Source of the DNA: an uncultured Granulosicoccus sp.
GTDB taxonomy: Bacteria > Pseudomonadota > Gammaproteobacteria > Granulosicoccales > Granulosicoccaceae
Length of the DNA: 64,000 nt
Assembly (NCBI GenBank): GCA_947495035.1
Contig: CANLXI010000001.1
Coordinates: 310,001-374,000 of the forward strand
Direction: 5' to 3'
The position numbers were made by a program, and so were the translations under genes. Under the pieces are notes generated by a model. The model had not been told where the DNA came from. It did not search any database and saw nothing but the letters and a program-made list of their open reading frames with translations. Positions 44,247-52,597 of the stretch are shown here, piece by piece. How positions within the stretch are numbered: position 1 is the stretch's first letter; each line of letters opens with the position of its first letter.

Positions 44247-45665
44247 ATGCACATTCGGATAAAAGCAAAAATGCAGAAGAGTGCTTTACGCTCTATTGAT
44301 TCAGTGTCAGGTTCGCAGGAGCTGCAGGGGGATTCTGCACAGGCCCTGTCGAGAAACGCGCTTTTACTGCAAGGGCCCATTGGTCCATTCTTCTCGCGTT
44401 TTGCCCAGGATCTGACCCGGCGTGGCTTCAACGTCACCAAGATCAACTTCAATGGTGGTGACAGCTTCTTCTACAGGAATTCCGGGGCACTCGACTATAC
44501 CGGTACCCTGGACGACTGGGAGGTCTGGCTGGAGCGCGTGCTCATCAACTGCCAGATTGGTCGTATCTATCTGTTCGGTGATTGCCGTTCCTATCACCGG
44601 ATCGCCAGAGAGCTGGCCAAGCGCCTGAAGATCAGGGTCTTCGTGTTCGAGGAAGGCTATATTCGTCCCAACTTCATCACGCTGGAAGAGGAGGGCGTCA
44701 ACGGCCACTCCAGCATGATGTCCCGACCCTTCAGAAAGTCCGAGGTCACCGACGAATTGCCGACCGAATTGCAACAACCGAATCATGTGTTTCACCTGAC
44801 TGCCGTGTACTCGATGATGTATTACCTGGCCAGTGCGGCGCAACGCGATCGATTCCGACACTATCGCCATCATCGCCCCTTCGAGTGCTTTTCTGAAGGT
44901 GCCAGATGGATTCGCTCGGGCCTGAGAAAGTGGAAGTACGGCAGACAGGAGAAACCCGTTCTGAAAGACATCCTCTCCCAGTACGACGGAAATTTCTTCC
45001 TGTGTCCGTTGCAGGTGCACTGTGACATGCAGGTGATCGTGCACTCGGAATTCAATTCGATCGAACACTTCATCGGCGATGTTCTGGCCTCATTCCGCGA
45101 GCATGCGAGCAGCAACAAGGCCATTGTCTTCAAGCACCATCCTCTGGACAGGGGCTATACCGACTACACGACCCTGTTTGCCAATCTGGTTGCCGAGCTG
45201 GGACTGCAGGGACGGGTCTTCTATGTTCACGATGTCTGTCTGCCGACGCTGTTGAAGCATGCTCAGGGGACGGTGTTGATCAACAGCACCGTCGGCATTT
45301 CATCTCTGTTCCACGGCGCACCCGTCAAGACACTGGGCAAGGCGATCTACGATATTCCGGGCTTGACGGCGCAGGAATCCCTCGATGACTTCTGGTCCTG
45401 CAAGAGGGCTGTCAACAGTGACCTCTTCAAGAGCTTTCGTGCCTTTCTGATCAATCGAAACCAGTTGAATGGCAATCTGTATCGTCGTGTCAGCGACGAA
45501 GGGGAAACCGGAATCGTCTGGTCAAGCAATCTTGCGGAGATCCACTCCTGGCAGGAAGATACCGCCGTGGTCGAGAGAGTCGCAGTACCTTCGCTCAAGG
45601 TTGTGGGAGGGACATCCGTCGCCGGTTTCAATCAGGACAAGGACGGGAGTGCCGAAGCAGCCTGA
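44247..45665 (+). CDS. kpsS: Capsule linker Kdo transferase
   Basis: The product has 472 residues from the ATG at 44247; an ATG at 44271 has a slightly better upstream GGA, and the frame is open to 44133, so the start is uncertain. It matches KpsS: LLLQGPIGPFFSRFAQDLTR, KINFNGGDSFFY, VFVFEEGYIRPNFITLEEEG, FFLCPLQVHCDMQV, KHHPLDRGYTDY and LINSTVGISSLFHGAPV. KpsS adds the first Kdo to the lipid acceptor, which KpsC then extends. The tail of about 60 residues is unusual for the family. A 9-bp hairpin follows, ending the capsule locus. Confidence 0.93.
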   Translation: MHIRIKAKMQKSALRSIDSVSGSQELQGDSAQALSRNALLLQGPIGPFFSRFAQDLTRRGFNVTKINFNGGDSFFYRNSGALDYTGTLDDWEVWLERVLINCQIGRIYLFGDCRSYHRIARELAKRLKIRVFVFEEGYIRPNFITLEEEGVNGHSSMMSRPFRKSEVTDELPTELQQPNHVFHLTAVYSMMYYLASAAQRDRFRHYRHHRPFECFSEGARWIRSGLRKWKYGRQEKPVLKDILSQYDGNFFLCPLQVHCDMQVIVHSEFNSIEHFIGDVLASFREHASSNKAIVFKHHPLDRGYTDYTTLFANLVAELGLQGRVFYVHDVCLPTLLKHAQGTVLINSTVGISSLFHGAPVKTLGKAIYDIPGLTAQESLDDFWSCKRAVNSDLFKSFRAFLINRNQLNGNLYRRVSDEGETGIVWSSNLAEIHSWQEDTAVVERVAVPSLKVVGGTSVAGFNQDKDGSAEAA

Positions 45666-45675
45666 TCCGCTCATG

Positions 45676-45701
45676 GGCGAGCAGGCATCAAGCTGCTCGC
45701 C
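45676..45701 (+). terminator. Terminator-like hairpin after kpsS
   Basis: GGCGAGCAG pairs perfectly with CTGCTCGCC around 8 bases, 10 bases after the kpsS stop, and is followed by TTGTGT. The T-run is broken, but position and stem support termination of the capsule transcript. Confidence 0.6.
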
Positions 45702-45803
45702 TTGTGTCATGGTGGTCGGAAAATGATCGAACAGGCCTCGATGCCCAGAAGCGCCTTGCAATCAGGCTGGCGTGTGCCAATCCATCACGTGTGATAATCC
45801 AGC

Positions 45804-45834
45804 AAGGGTGAAGCGCAGTAAGGGTGAGGCGCAG
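45804..45834. repeat. Short imperfect tandem repeat
   Basis: AAGGGTGAAGCGCAG (45804-45818) is repeated as AAGGGTGAGGCGCAG (45820-45834). A related TAAGGTGAAGCGCGA occurs at 47216-47230, on the other side of the GspE-like gene. The second copy also forms a 7-bp stem GAGGCGC/GCGCCTC with 45845-45851. Confidence 0.55.
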
Positions 45835-45859
45835 AAAGGAGCGTGCGCCTCCCTCCTGA

Positions 45860-47146
45860 TCATTCTGTCTGGCCGGGTTCTCCAGTCAGTCTTGTCGCCT
45901 CGGAGAGCGAAATGATGCCTTCCTGGGCCAGCTTCAGCAGGCTGCGTCCCAGACTCCGCTGTTGTTCCACGAGTGAAAACGCGTACCGGTAATCGGCATC
46001 GTACAGGGCATCGCGTAGTTCGCTGGTGATGGAGATGACATCGAAGATATCCAGCCAGTTGCGATGGCCGGTGCCATTGCAGCGATCGCAGCCTTCGGAA
46101 CTGCTGAACGAGGAGCGCATGCGGTGCCGGAGCCAGTCGTTGATGTTTCCCGACTGAATCGGGCTGTAGCGGGCCAGCCAGGCGGTGCCTGCATCATCGG
46201 GCGAGGCTGGAACTCTGCAATACGGGCACAGGCAGCGGACGCGATGTTGCAGTACGATCGCTGTCAGACAGTGCGCCAGTGTTTCACTGCGTATGCCCAG
46301 GCCGAGCAGGCGACCGATACATCCGGCTGCGCTGTCGGCGGCAATGCTGTTGACGACGAGGGTCTGTTCGGCAGCCTGATTGATCAATCGCCGCGCAGCC
46401 GTGTCTTCCAGTGTCTGCGCCGTGACGATGGCGTCTGCACCAAGGCGACACATGGCATTCCAGGTATCCTGCTGCGAACTGTCGGCCGGGAAGTCCATGC
46501 CCAGCTGGGTGGTGCGTGGTATCACGGGGTGTACCAGTGTGTCTGCCACAATGATTTTCATGTCAGGAGCGACCAGGCTCTGGGCAATGGCTCGACTGAT
46601 TCTGCGTCTGGCCTGTGACAGCTCGCCCGCAACCACAATCAGCCCGTTTCGTTGCTGCAGGGCTTCTTTCAGGGTACTCAACTGTACGCGGTTGAGGCCG
46701 AGATCTTCCAGACGAGCCGGTTGCTGGCGCGAATCGTCCAGATGGGTCAGCAGGTAGGTTGCCCCTTTACTGCTGCGAACCACATCGAGTTGATACAGGC
46801 AGGTAGTGTTCGACACCGTGAAGTTGAACCAGCCACGCCTTGCAGTATCAGAATTGTCGGCATGCCACAGGCTGCCTTGCAGACGTGCCAGGGCATCGAG
46901 ATAGGGAGTGCTGTCCTCGAGTCGGATTTCGGTGAATTCGAACAGACTCCTGAACCGCACGCGCAGGCAATCGCTCTCGGGTTCGAAATGGATCTCGAAG
47001 GCGTCCCTGCCTTCTGCCTCATGCAGCACGTTGCCGAGAGTGTCCCAGCAGGCTCTTTCCTCGACAGGGCAGACACTCATGGCCGTTGTCAGATCCACGG
47101 GAGCGATATCTGCAGCGGGAGCAGGAGAGGGCAAGGGACGAGACAT
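45860..47146 (-). CDS. GspE/PilB-like protein lacking the ATPase motifs
   Basis: The product has 428 residues from the ATG at 47146; a TTG at 47173 would add nine. The C-terminal third follows type II secretion/type IV pilus assembly ATPases: LQHRVRCLCPYCRVP and EGCDRCNGTGHRNWLDIFDV form the CxxC zinc element. The preceding core aligns in outline (LKEALQQRNGLIVVAG; DTWNAMCRLGADAIVTAQ), but Walker A reads AGELSQARRR instead of GPTGSGKTT, and the Walker B/Asp box MIGEIRD reads VTAQTLED. It therefore probably cannot hydrolyse ATP. No other secretion or pilus genes are near. It may be a regulatory or structural paralogue; function unknown. Confidence 0.72.
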   Translation of the reverse strand: MSRPLPSPAPAADIAPVDLTTAMSVCPVEERACWDTLGNVLHEAEGRDAFEIHFEPESDCLRVRFRSLFEFTEIRLEDSTPYLDALARLQGSLWHADNSDTARRGWFNFTVSNTTCLYQLDVVRSSKGATYLLTHLDDSRQQPARLEDLGLNRVQLSTLKEALQQRNGLIVVAGELSQARRRISRAIAQSLVAPDMKIIVADTLVHPVIPRTTQLGMDFPADSSQQDTWNAMCRLGADAIVTAQTLEDTAARRLINQAAEQTLVVNSIAADSAAGCIGRLLGLGIRSETLAHCLTAIVLQHRVRCLCPYCRVPASPDDAGTAWLARYSPIQSGNINDWLRHRMRSSFSSSEGCDRCNGTGHRNWLDIFDVISITSELRDALYDADYRYAFSLVEQQRSLGRSLLKLAQEGIISLSEATRLTGEPGQTE

Positions 47147-47269
47147 GCAATGGATTTTGTGCAGTTGATTCAAGCAGCTATCGGCGCAGCTCTCGTTTTT
47201 CGTTGCAGCAAAGAGTAAGGTGAAGCGCGATCTGTGATTGGACGCGCGCTTCGAGTCAACGAACTGTGA

Positions 47270-47605
47270 TCAGTTTATCGTGCACTCCAGCGATTCCCCA
47301 ATGCGAAAGCACCGCTTGCCCGGCGCGCAGGGAATACCGGCTGGCAGGGGGCTGGAACCTGCAGGACAGACATTCCCTCGCTCTCCGGTACACCACTTGC
47401 CATTGTTGAGCTCATAACAGGCAGCGTCGTCCTGCAGACACTGACTGCTGCTGTCCACTTGAGTGTCGGTACTCTTGCAGACGTCGGCATGACCCCCATT
47501 GCCAGAAGGGCGCGGCTTGTCGTTCAGGCCACCACCGGATGCACAGGCACCCAGCAGCACAAAGAGGGTCGTGGCAAACAGGGCTCGACAGAATGTTGTT
47601 CGCAT
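47270..47605 (-). CDS. Small cysteine-rich lipoprotein
   Basis: The product has 111 residues from the ATG at 47605. A signal peptide (RTTFCRALFATTLFVLLGAC) ends in the lipobox LLGAC. The mature part has a Gly/Pro-rich linker and then eight cysteines (VCKSTD, QCLQDDAACYEL, WCTGERGNVCPAG, PCAPGKRCFRI and LECTIN), suggesting disulfide bonding in the periplasm or on the outer membrane. The ATG overlaps the fumarase stop (TGATG), so it is translated from the same message. I do not recognise a family. The frame extends upstream into the fumarase gene without support. Confidence 0.75.
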   Translation of the reverse strand: MRTTFCRALFATTLFVLLGACASGGGLNDKPRPSGNGGHADVCKSTDTQVDSSSQCLQDDAACYELNNGKWCTGERGNVCPAGSSPLPAGIPCAPGKRCFRIGESLECTIN

Positions 47606-49137
47606 CACTTGAAATACACCGGTTTGACTTCGCCTCGGTCGAGCTTGCCTTTCCACAGGGCAGGGCCGGTGACATGCACGGACTCACCCGTGGTATCGAC
47701 CGCAACCGTTACCGGCATGTCTTCGACCACAAACTCGTGAATCGCTTCCATTCCAAGGTCCTCGAAGGCGACAACGCGAGACTGGCGTATGGCCTTGGAC
47801 ACCAGATAGGCGGCACCACCGACAGCCATCAGATAGACAGCCTTGTGCTTGCGAATGGCATTTATGCCGGCTTCGCCGCGCTCGGCCTTGCCGATCATGC
47901 CGAGCAGACCACACTGATCGAGCATCATCTCGGTGAATTTGTCCATGCGGGTGGAGGTTGTCGGTCCGGCAGGTCCGACGACTTCATCGCGTACAGGGTC
48001 GACCGGGCCGACGTAGTAGATGAACCGGCCGTTGAAGTCGACACCTTCGGGCAGGCCTTCTCCACTTTCCAGAAGACTCTGGATACGTTTGTGTGCGGCA
48101 TCACGACCCGTCAGCATGGCACCGCTGAGCAGCAGGGTCTCTCCCGGTTTCCAGCTGGCTACATCCTCGGGAGTGACACTGTCAAGGTTCACGCGTCTGG
48201 CGCCGGTGCCTGCGTCATAGGTGATCGCCGGCCAGTCTTCCAGTGACGGTGGTGTCTGCAGGGCAGGGCCGTTGCCGTCAAGCACGAAGTGGGCATGACG
48301 GGTGGCGGCGCAGTTCGGAATCATGGCGACCGGCTTGGAGGCGGCATGGGTCGGATAGTCGAGAATCTTGACATCGACCACGGTGGTAAGCCCGCCGAGA
48401 CCTTGCGCACCGATACCCAGCGCGTTCACGGCCTCGAAGATTTCCAGACGAAGTTCCTCGATCCGGTTCTGCGGTCCCCGATCCTTCAATGCCTGGATAT
48501 CGACCGGCGCCATCAGGGATTGCTTGGCCAGTACCGCTGCCTTTTCCGAGGTGCCGCCAATGCCGATGCCGAGCATGCCCGGCGGGCACCAGCCCGCGCC
48601 CATGGTCGGCACCGTCTTGACAACCCAGTCAACGATGCTGTCGCTGGGGTTCAGCATGGCCAGTTTGGACTTGTTCTCCGAGCCACCACCCTTGGCAGCA
48701 ATCTCGAAGTCCACGGTGTCGCCTTCGACGATCTCGGTATGGATGACCGCTGGTGTGTTGTCGCCCGTGTTCTTGCGAGCGCCGGCAGGGTCAGCCAGGA
48801 TCGATGCACGCAGTTTGTTGTCGGGGTGGTTGTAGGCGCGACGAACCCCTTCGTTGATCATGTCTGTCAGGCTCATGGATGCGTCCCACTGAACATTCAT
48901 GCCCACCTTGACGAATACGGTCACGATGCCGGTATCCTGACACAGAGGGCGCTTGCCTTCGGCGCACATGCGGGAGTTGACCAGAATCTGCGCCATCGCG
49001 TCCTTGGCCGCCTGGGATTCCTCGCGCTGCCAGGCTTCATGCACAGCGTCGATGTAATCCTTGGGGTGGTAGTAGCTCATGAACTGCAGGGCGTCGCAGA
49101 CACTGTCTATCAGGTCATCCTGGCGAATCACGCTCAT
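47605..49137 (-). CDS. Class I (iron-sulfur) fumarate hydratase
   Basis: The product has 510 residues from the ATG at 49137. It interconverts fumarate and malate using an oxygen-sensitive 4Fe-4S cluster. RPLCQDTGIVTVFVKVG, MIPNCAATRHAHFVLDG and MMLDQCGLLGMIGKAE supply the three cluster cysteines; GIGGTSEKAAVLAK and GPAGPTTSTRMDKF are substrate motifs. It is a single-chain form with alpha and beta parts joined. The frame is open to 49182, but the ATG at 49137 fits better. It overlaps the lipoprotein gene downstream and is divergent from the trp genes across 279 bases. A perfect TATAAT on the minus strand (49195-49200) could be its -10. Confidence 0.95.
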   Translation of the reverse strand: MSVIRQDDLIDSVCDALQFMSYYHPKDYIDAVHEAWQREESQAAKDAMAQILVNSRMCAEGKRPLCQDTGIVTVFVKVGMNVQWDASMSLTDMINEGVRRAYNHPDNKLRASILADPAGARKNTGDNTPAVIHTEIVEGDTVDFEIAAKGGGSENKSKLAMLNPSDSIVDWVVKTVPTMGAGWCPPGMLGIGIGGTSEKAAVLAKQSLMAPVDIQALKDRGPQNRIEELRLEIFEAVNALGIGAQGLGGLTTVVDVKILDYPTHAASKPVAMIPNCAATRHAHFVLDGNGPALQTPPSLEDWPAITYDAGTGARRVNLDSVTPEDVASWKPGETLLLSGAMLTGRDAAHKRIQSLLESGEGLPEGVDFNGRFIYYVGPVDPVRDEVVGPAGPTTSTRMDKFTEMMLDQCGLLGMIGKAERGEAGINAIRKHKAVYLMAVGGAAYLVSKAIRQSRVVAFEDLGMEAIHEFVVEDMPVTVAVDTTGESVHVTGPALWKGKLDRGEVKPVYFK

Positions 49138-49222
49138 TGAAGGGACTCTTGGCTGGGGTGGAAGATAGGCGGCAGTTGCCACTCACATATACTGATTATA
49201 GAGCCTGATTGCCACGAGAGGC

Positions 49223-49252
49223 TTGACGGGTGGCAATCGGGGCAGGCAATAT
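49223..49252 (+). promoter_or_regulatory. Candidate promoter of the trp genes
   Basis: TTGACG (49223-49228) and CAATAT (49247-49252) are spaced by 18 bases. Transcription would start near 49259, just at the leader peptide, so an upstream start is also possible. The -35 is good and the -10 weak. Confidence 0.35.
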
Positions 49253-49261
49253 CCACTTGTG

Positions 49262-49321
49262 ATGAATGAATTCTCCCATAACAAGAGCTGCAGTACCCGG
49301 AGTTGGCGCTGGCGAAGCTGA
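49262..49321 (+). CDS. trpL: Putative trp operon leader peptide
   Basis: A 19-codon frame reads MNEFSHNKSCSTRSWRWRS and stops at TGA. Two Trp codons (W15 and W17, at 49304-49306 and 49310-49312) sit close to the stop, the arrangement of attenuation leader peptides. It ends 95 bases before trpE, enough room for alternative hairpins. The ribosome site is weak, and no hairpin with a T-run follows, so classical attenuation is not proved. The Trp codons in this place are unlikely to be chance. Confidence 0.6.
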   Translation: MNEFSHNKSCSTRSWRWRS

Positions 49322-49347
49322 ACGACCGCATCTGCCTGCCTGTCTGT

Positions 49348-49376
49348 ATCGGCACCGGAGAACCGGACTTGCCGAT
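49348..49376 (+). promoter_or_regulatory. Leader hairpin upstream of trpE
   Basis: ATCGGCA (49348-49354) pairs with TGCCGAT (49370-49376), enclosing an inner CCGG-AGAA-CCGG stem. TATCGG at 49347-49352 can also pair with two later CCGATA copies (49388-49393 and 49408-49413); the last touches the trpE start. No T-run follows. Mutually exclusive structures are possible. Confidence 0.5.
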
Positions 49377-49416
49377 AGCCATACCAACCGATAGCCTTGT
49401 TTGAGAACCGATAGTC

Positions 49417-50937
49417 ATGAATCCCGCCGATTTTGAGCGTTACCGCGCCGAAGGTTATACTCGCATCCCTTTGAGCTGCGAGCTCATAGCTGATCTGGAC
49501 AACCCGCTTTCCACCTTCATGAAGCTGGCTGACCAGCCCTATACCTTTCTGTTCGAATCGGTGCAGGGTGGCGAGAAATGGGGCCGATACTCGATCATCG
49601 GACTCCCGGCCAGAACCGTTGTTCGTGTTCGTGGCAAGCAGATCACCATCGAACATCAGGGGGTCGAGTCGGCACCCGAGGAGGTGGCTGAGCCGCTGGA
49701 CTGGATAGAAGAGTATCAGTCGCAGTTCCGGATTCCCGATATCGCCGGGCTGCCACGTATCACCGGCGGACTGGTTGGCTATTTCGGCTATGACACCGTG
49801 CGTTACATCGAACCCCGGCTGGGCGCCAACCCGCATCCGGATCCCATCGGCAACCCGGATATCCTGCTCATGGTGACCGATGAGCTGGTGGTATTCGACA
49901 ACCTCAGCGGCAAGCTGACCATCATCGTGTTGGTGGACCCGGAGGCCGAGGATGCCAGGCTTGCAGGCATCCGGCGGGTCGCCGAACTGCATGATCAGAT
50001 CCGGCAGCCGTTACCGGTCCGGAAAAGCAGCCACCCGACCTCCAGGGTGGCAGAGGCAGATTTCGAGAGCGGATTCACCGAGTCAGGCTACAAGCAGGCG
50101 GTATCGAAGATCATCGACTACATCACCCAGGGTGAGTGCATGCAGGTGGTTCTGTCGCAACGTCTGTCAGTGCCGTTTGCCGCGCCACCGCTGGACCTGT
50201 ACCGCTCCTTGCGCACACTCAACCCTTCGCCGTACATGTTCTACCTCGACCTGGGGGATCACCACGTGGTGGGAGCCTCACCGGAAATACTGGTGCGGCT
50301 GGAGGACTCGGAGGTCACCGTTCGTCCACTGGCCGGTACCCGTCCTCGCGGTGCCGACGAGGCTCAGGATCTGGCGAATGAGGAATCCCTGCTGGCCGAC
50401 CCCAAGGAGTTGGCCGAGCATCTGATGCTGATCGACCTGGGACGCAACGATATCGGCCGCATCGCCACGACGGGTACGGTAGAGGTCACCGACAAGTTCA
50501 GCATCGAGCGCTATTCCCATGTCATGCACATCGTGTCCAATGTCGTGGGCAAGCTGAAGGACAACATGACACCGATGGATGTGCTCAAGGCGACCTTTCC
50601 GGCGGGAACCCTCTCCGGAGCACCGAAGGTGCGTGCCATGGAAATCATTCAGGAACTGGAGCCTGTCAAGCGTGGGGTCTATTCGGGTGCTGTCGGCTAT
50701 CTGTCCTGGAACGGCAATATGGACACGGCCATCGCGATACGCACCGCCGTCATCAAGGATGGCACGCTGAACGTACAGGCGGGTGCCGGTATCGTCTACG
50801 ACTCGGATCCCGAGAGCGAATGGCAGGAAACGCATTCCAAGGCGCGCGCCATATTCAGGGCCGTCACCATGGCAGAAGCCGGGCTGGATTCACCGCCGGT
50901 GCTGTTTGACGAGTTGCCATCCGGAGGTGAGGCATGA
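49417..50937 (+). CDS. trpE: Anthranilate synthase component I
   Basis: The product has 506 residues. With TrpG it makes anthranilate from chorismate and glutamine. The N-terminal [20 protein letters not shown] and [19 protein letters not shown] form the tryptophan-binding regulatory part. The chorismate domain has [39 protein letters not shown]-type [11 protein letters not shown] and [17 protein letters not shown]. The ATG follows a leader with a Trp-rich short peptide. The stop overlaps the trpG start (ATGA), so the two subunits are coupled. Confidence 0.97.
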   Translation: MNPADFERYRAEGYTRIPLSCELIADLDNPLSTFMKLADQPYTFLFESVQGGEKWGRYSIIGLPARTVVRVRGKQITIEHQGVESAPEEVAEPLDWIEEYQSQFRIPDIAGLPRITGGLVGYFGYDTVRYIEPRLGANPHPDPIGNPDILLMVTDELVVFDNLSGKLTIIVLVDPEAEDARLAGIRRVAELHDQIRQPLPVRKSSHPTSRVAEADFESGFTESGYKQAVSKIIDYITQGECMQVVLSQRLSVPFAAPPLDLYRSLRTLNPSPYMFYLDLGDHHVVGASPEILVRLEDSEVTVRPLAGTRPRGADEAQDLANEESLLADPKELAEHLMLIDLGRNDIGRIATTGTVEVTDKFSIERYSHVMHIVSNVVGKLKDNMTPMDVLKATFPAGTLSGAPKVRAMEIIQELEPVKRGVYSGAVGYLSWNGNMDTAIAIRTAVIKDGTLNVQAGAGIVYDSDPESEWQETHSKARAIFRAVTMAEAGLDSPPVLFDELPSGGEA

Positions 50938-51533
50938 GCATGCTGGCCGTGATCGACAACTACGATTCCTTCACCTGGAATCTGGTGCAATACGCCGCCG
51001 AACTCGGTTGCGATGTTCGCGTGTTTCGGAATGATGTCATCAGCTGCGAGGATCTGGCAGAAATGCAACCGGCGGCCATCATGGTCTCTCCCGGCCCGGG
51101 ACGTCCCGAAAGCGCAGGCATATCACTGCCGGTGCTCGAGCGCTTTGCCGGGGAGATACCCTTGCTGGGTGTCTGTCTCGGTCATCAGAGCATCGGCCAG
51201 CATTTCGGTGGCTCGATCGTACTGGCAAGGCAGATCATGCACGGCAAGCTGTCGCCGGTGTATCACGACAATACCGGGGTGTTCGAAGGCCTGCCGAACC
51301 CGCTCACGGTTACCCGCTACCACTCGCTGGTCATTGATGCCGACTCGCTGCCGGAAGAGCTGGAGGTGACCGCCTGGACACAGAATGCCGATGGCTCCCG
51401 TGAGGAGATCATGGGGGTACGACACCGGGAATACCTACTCGAAGGCGTGCAGTTTCACCCCGAGTCCATCAGCAGCGAGCATGGCCATGACATGCTGGGC
51501 AACTTCTTCAAACGCGCAGGTCTCCTGCCCTGA
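50934..51533 (+). CDS. trpG: Anthranilate synthase component II (glutamine amidotransferase)
   Basis: The product has 199 residues, a class I glutamine amidotransferase that supplies ammonia to Trp[16 protein letters not shown] is the N-terminal signature, ISPGPG-like [12 protein letters not shown] the oxyanion strand, [16 protein letters not shown] the nucleophile elbow with the catalytic Cys, and [14 protein letters not shown] holds the His and Glu. It overlaps trpE by four bases. It may also serve p-aminobenzoate synthesis, as in other bacteria with a single such subunit; this cannot be decided here. Confidence 0.97.
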   Translation: MSMLAVIDNYDSFTWNLVQYAAELGCDVRVFRNDVISCEDLAEMQPAAIMVSPGPGRPESAGISLPVLERFAGEIPLLGVCLGHQSIGQHFGGSIVLARQIMHGKLSPVYHDNTGVFEGLPNPLTVTRYHSLVIDADSLPEELEVTAWTQNADGSREEIMGVRHREYLLEGVQFHPESISSEHGHDMLGNFFKRAGLLP

Positions 51534-51550
51534 CCACAGGTTGAGCGAAC

Positions 51551-52576
51551 ATGAATATCCAGCAGGCACTCGAACTGTTGATTGAGCGGAAGGATCTGCA
51601 GGCCGCCGACATGGAGTCGGTCATGCGGCAGGTCATGACAGGCGAGGCGACGCCTGCACAGATCGGTGGTTTCCTGATTGCCTTGCGCATGAAGGGCGAG
51701 ACTGTGGACGAAGTCGCCGCTGCTGCCAAGGTCATGCGAGCCCTGGCATCAGGGGTCTCGCTGGAGCATGTGGATGCCATCGACATCGTGGGCACGGGAG
51801 GGGATTCGACCAGCACCTTCAATATCTCCACCTGCAGTGCGATCGTGGCGGCAGCTGCAGGTGCCAGGGTTGCCAAACACGGCAGCCGTTCGGTGTCCAG
51901 CAAATCCGGCGCGGCCGATCTGCTCGAAGAGGCCGGTGTCAATATCGATCTGACACCCGATCAGGTAGCGCACTGCGTCGATGAGCTGCAGCTGGGCTTC
52001 ATGTTCGCGCCACGTCATCACAGCGCCATGAAGCATGCGATCGGGCCGCGGCGTGAAATGGGCGTGCGGACGATATTCAATCTGCTGGGTCCTCTGACCA
52101 ACCCTGCCGGAGCGCGAAGCCAGTTGCTGGGTGTCTACAGCAAGCATTGGGTCAGACCGGTGGCGGACGTACTCGAGAAGCTGGGTAGCGATCATGTCAT
52201 TGTGGTCCACGGACACGATGGCATGGATGAAATCAGTATCAGCGGACCCACTCAGGTGGCTGAACTCAAGGATGGCAAGGTGACTGAATACGTGATCGAG
52301 CCGGCTCAGTTCGGTATCGAAGTCTCGCCGCTGGATGCCATCAGGGTCAAAGGGGCCGCAGAGAGTCTGAAGACCATCCAGAGTGTGCTGAGCAATGAGC
52401 CCGGCCCGGCTCGCGATATCGTCGTTCTCAATGCCGGGGCTGCACTGTGTGTGGCCGGCATCGCCGATTCGATCAAGGATGGAGTGGTTCTGGCAGACGA
52501 GGTCATCGTGAATGGCATGGCTGCGCGGAAGCTGGCTCAGCTGATCTCGGTGTCACAGTCATTCGATCAGGCCTGA
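51551..52576 (+). CDS. trpD: Anthranilate phosphoribosyltransferase
   Basis: The product has 341 residues. It joins anthranilate to PRPP. IDIVGTGGDSTSTFNIST is the PRPP-binding loop, and KHGSRSVSSKSGAADLLE, FMFAPRHHSAMKHAIGPRRE and TIFNLLGPLTNPA are the substrate segments. Unlike E. coli, where trpD is fused to trpG, the two are separate genes here, 17 bases apart, as in pseudomonads. It lies between trpG and trpC on one strand. Confidence 0.97.
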   Translation: MNIQQALELLIERKDLQAADMESVMRQVMTGEATPAQIGGFLIALRMKGETVDEVAAAAKVMRALASGVSLEHVDAIDIVGTGGDSTSTFNISTCSAIVAAAAGARVAKHGSRSVSSKSGAADLLEEAGVNIDLTPDQVAHCVDELQLGFMFAPRHHSAMKHAIGPRREMGVRTIFNLLGPLTNPAGARSQLLGVYSKHWVRPVADVLEKLGSDHVIVVHGHDGMDEISISGPTQVAELKDGKVTEYVIEPAQFGIEVSPLDAIRVKGAAESLKTIQSVLSNEPGPARDIVVLNAGAALCVAGIADSIKDGVVLADEVIVNGMAARKLAQLISVSQSFDQA

Positions 52577-52597
52577 TCTGCAGGAGCGGTAACAAAC

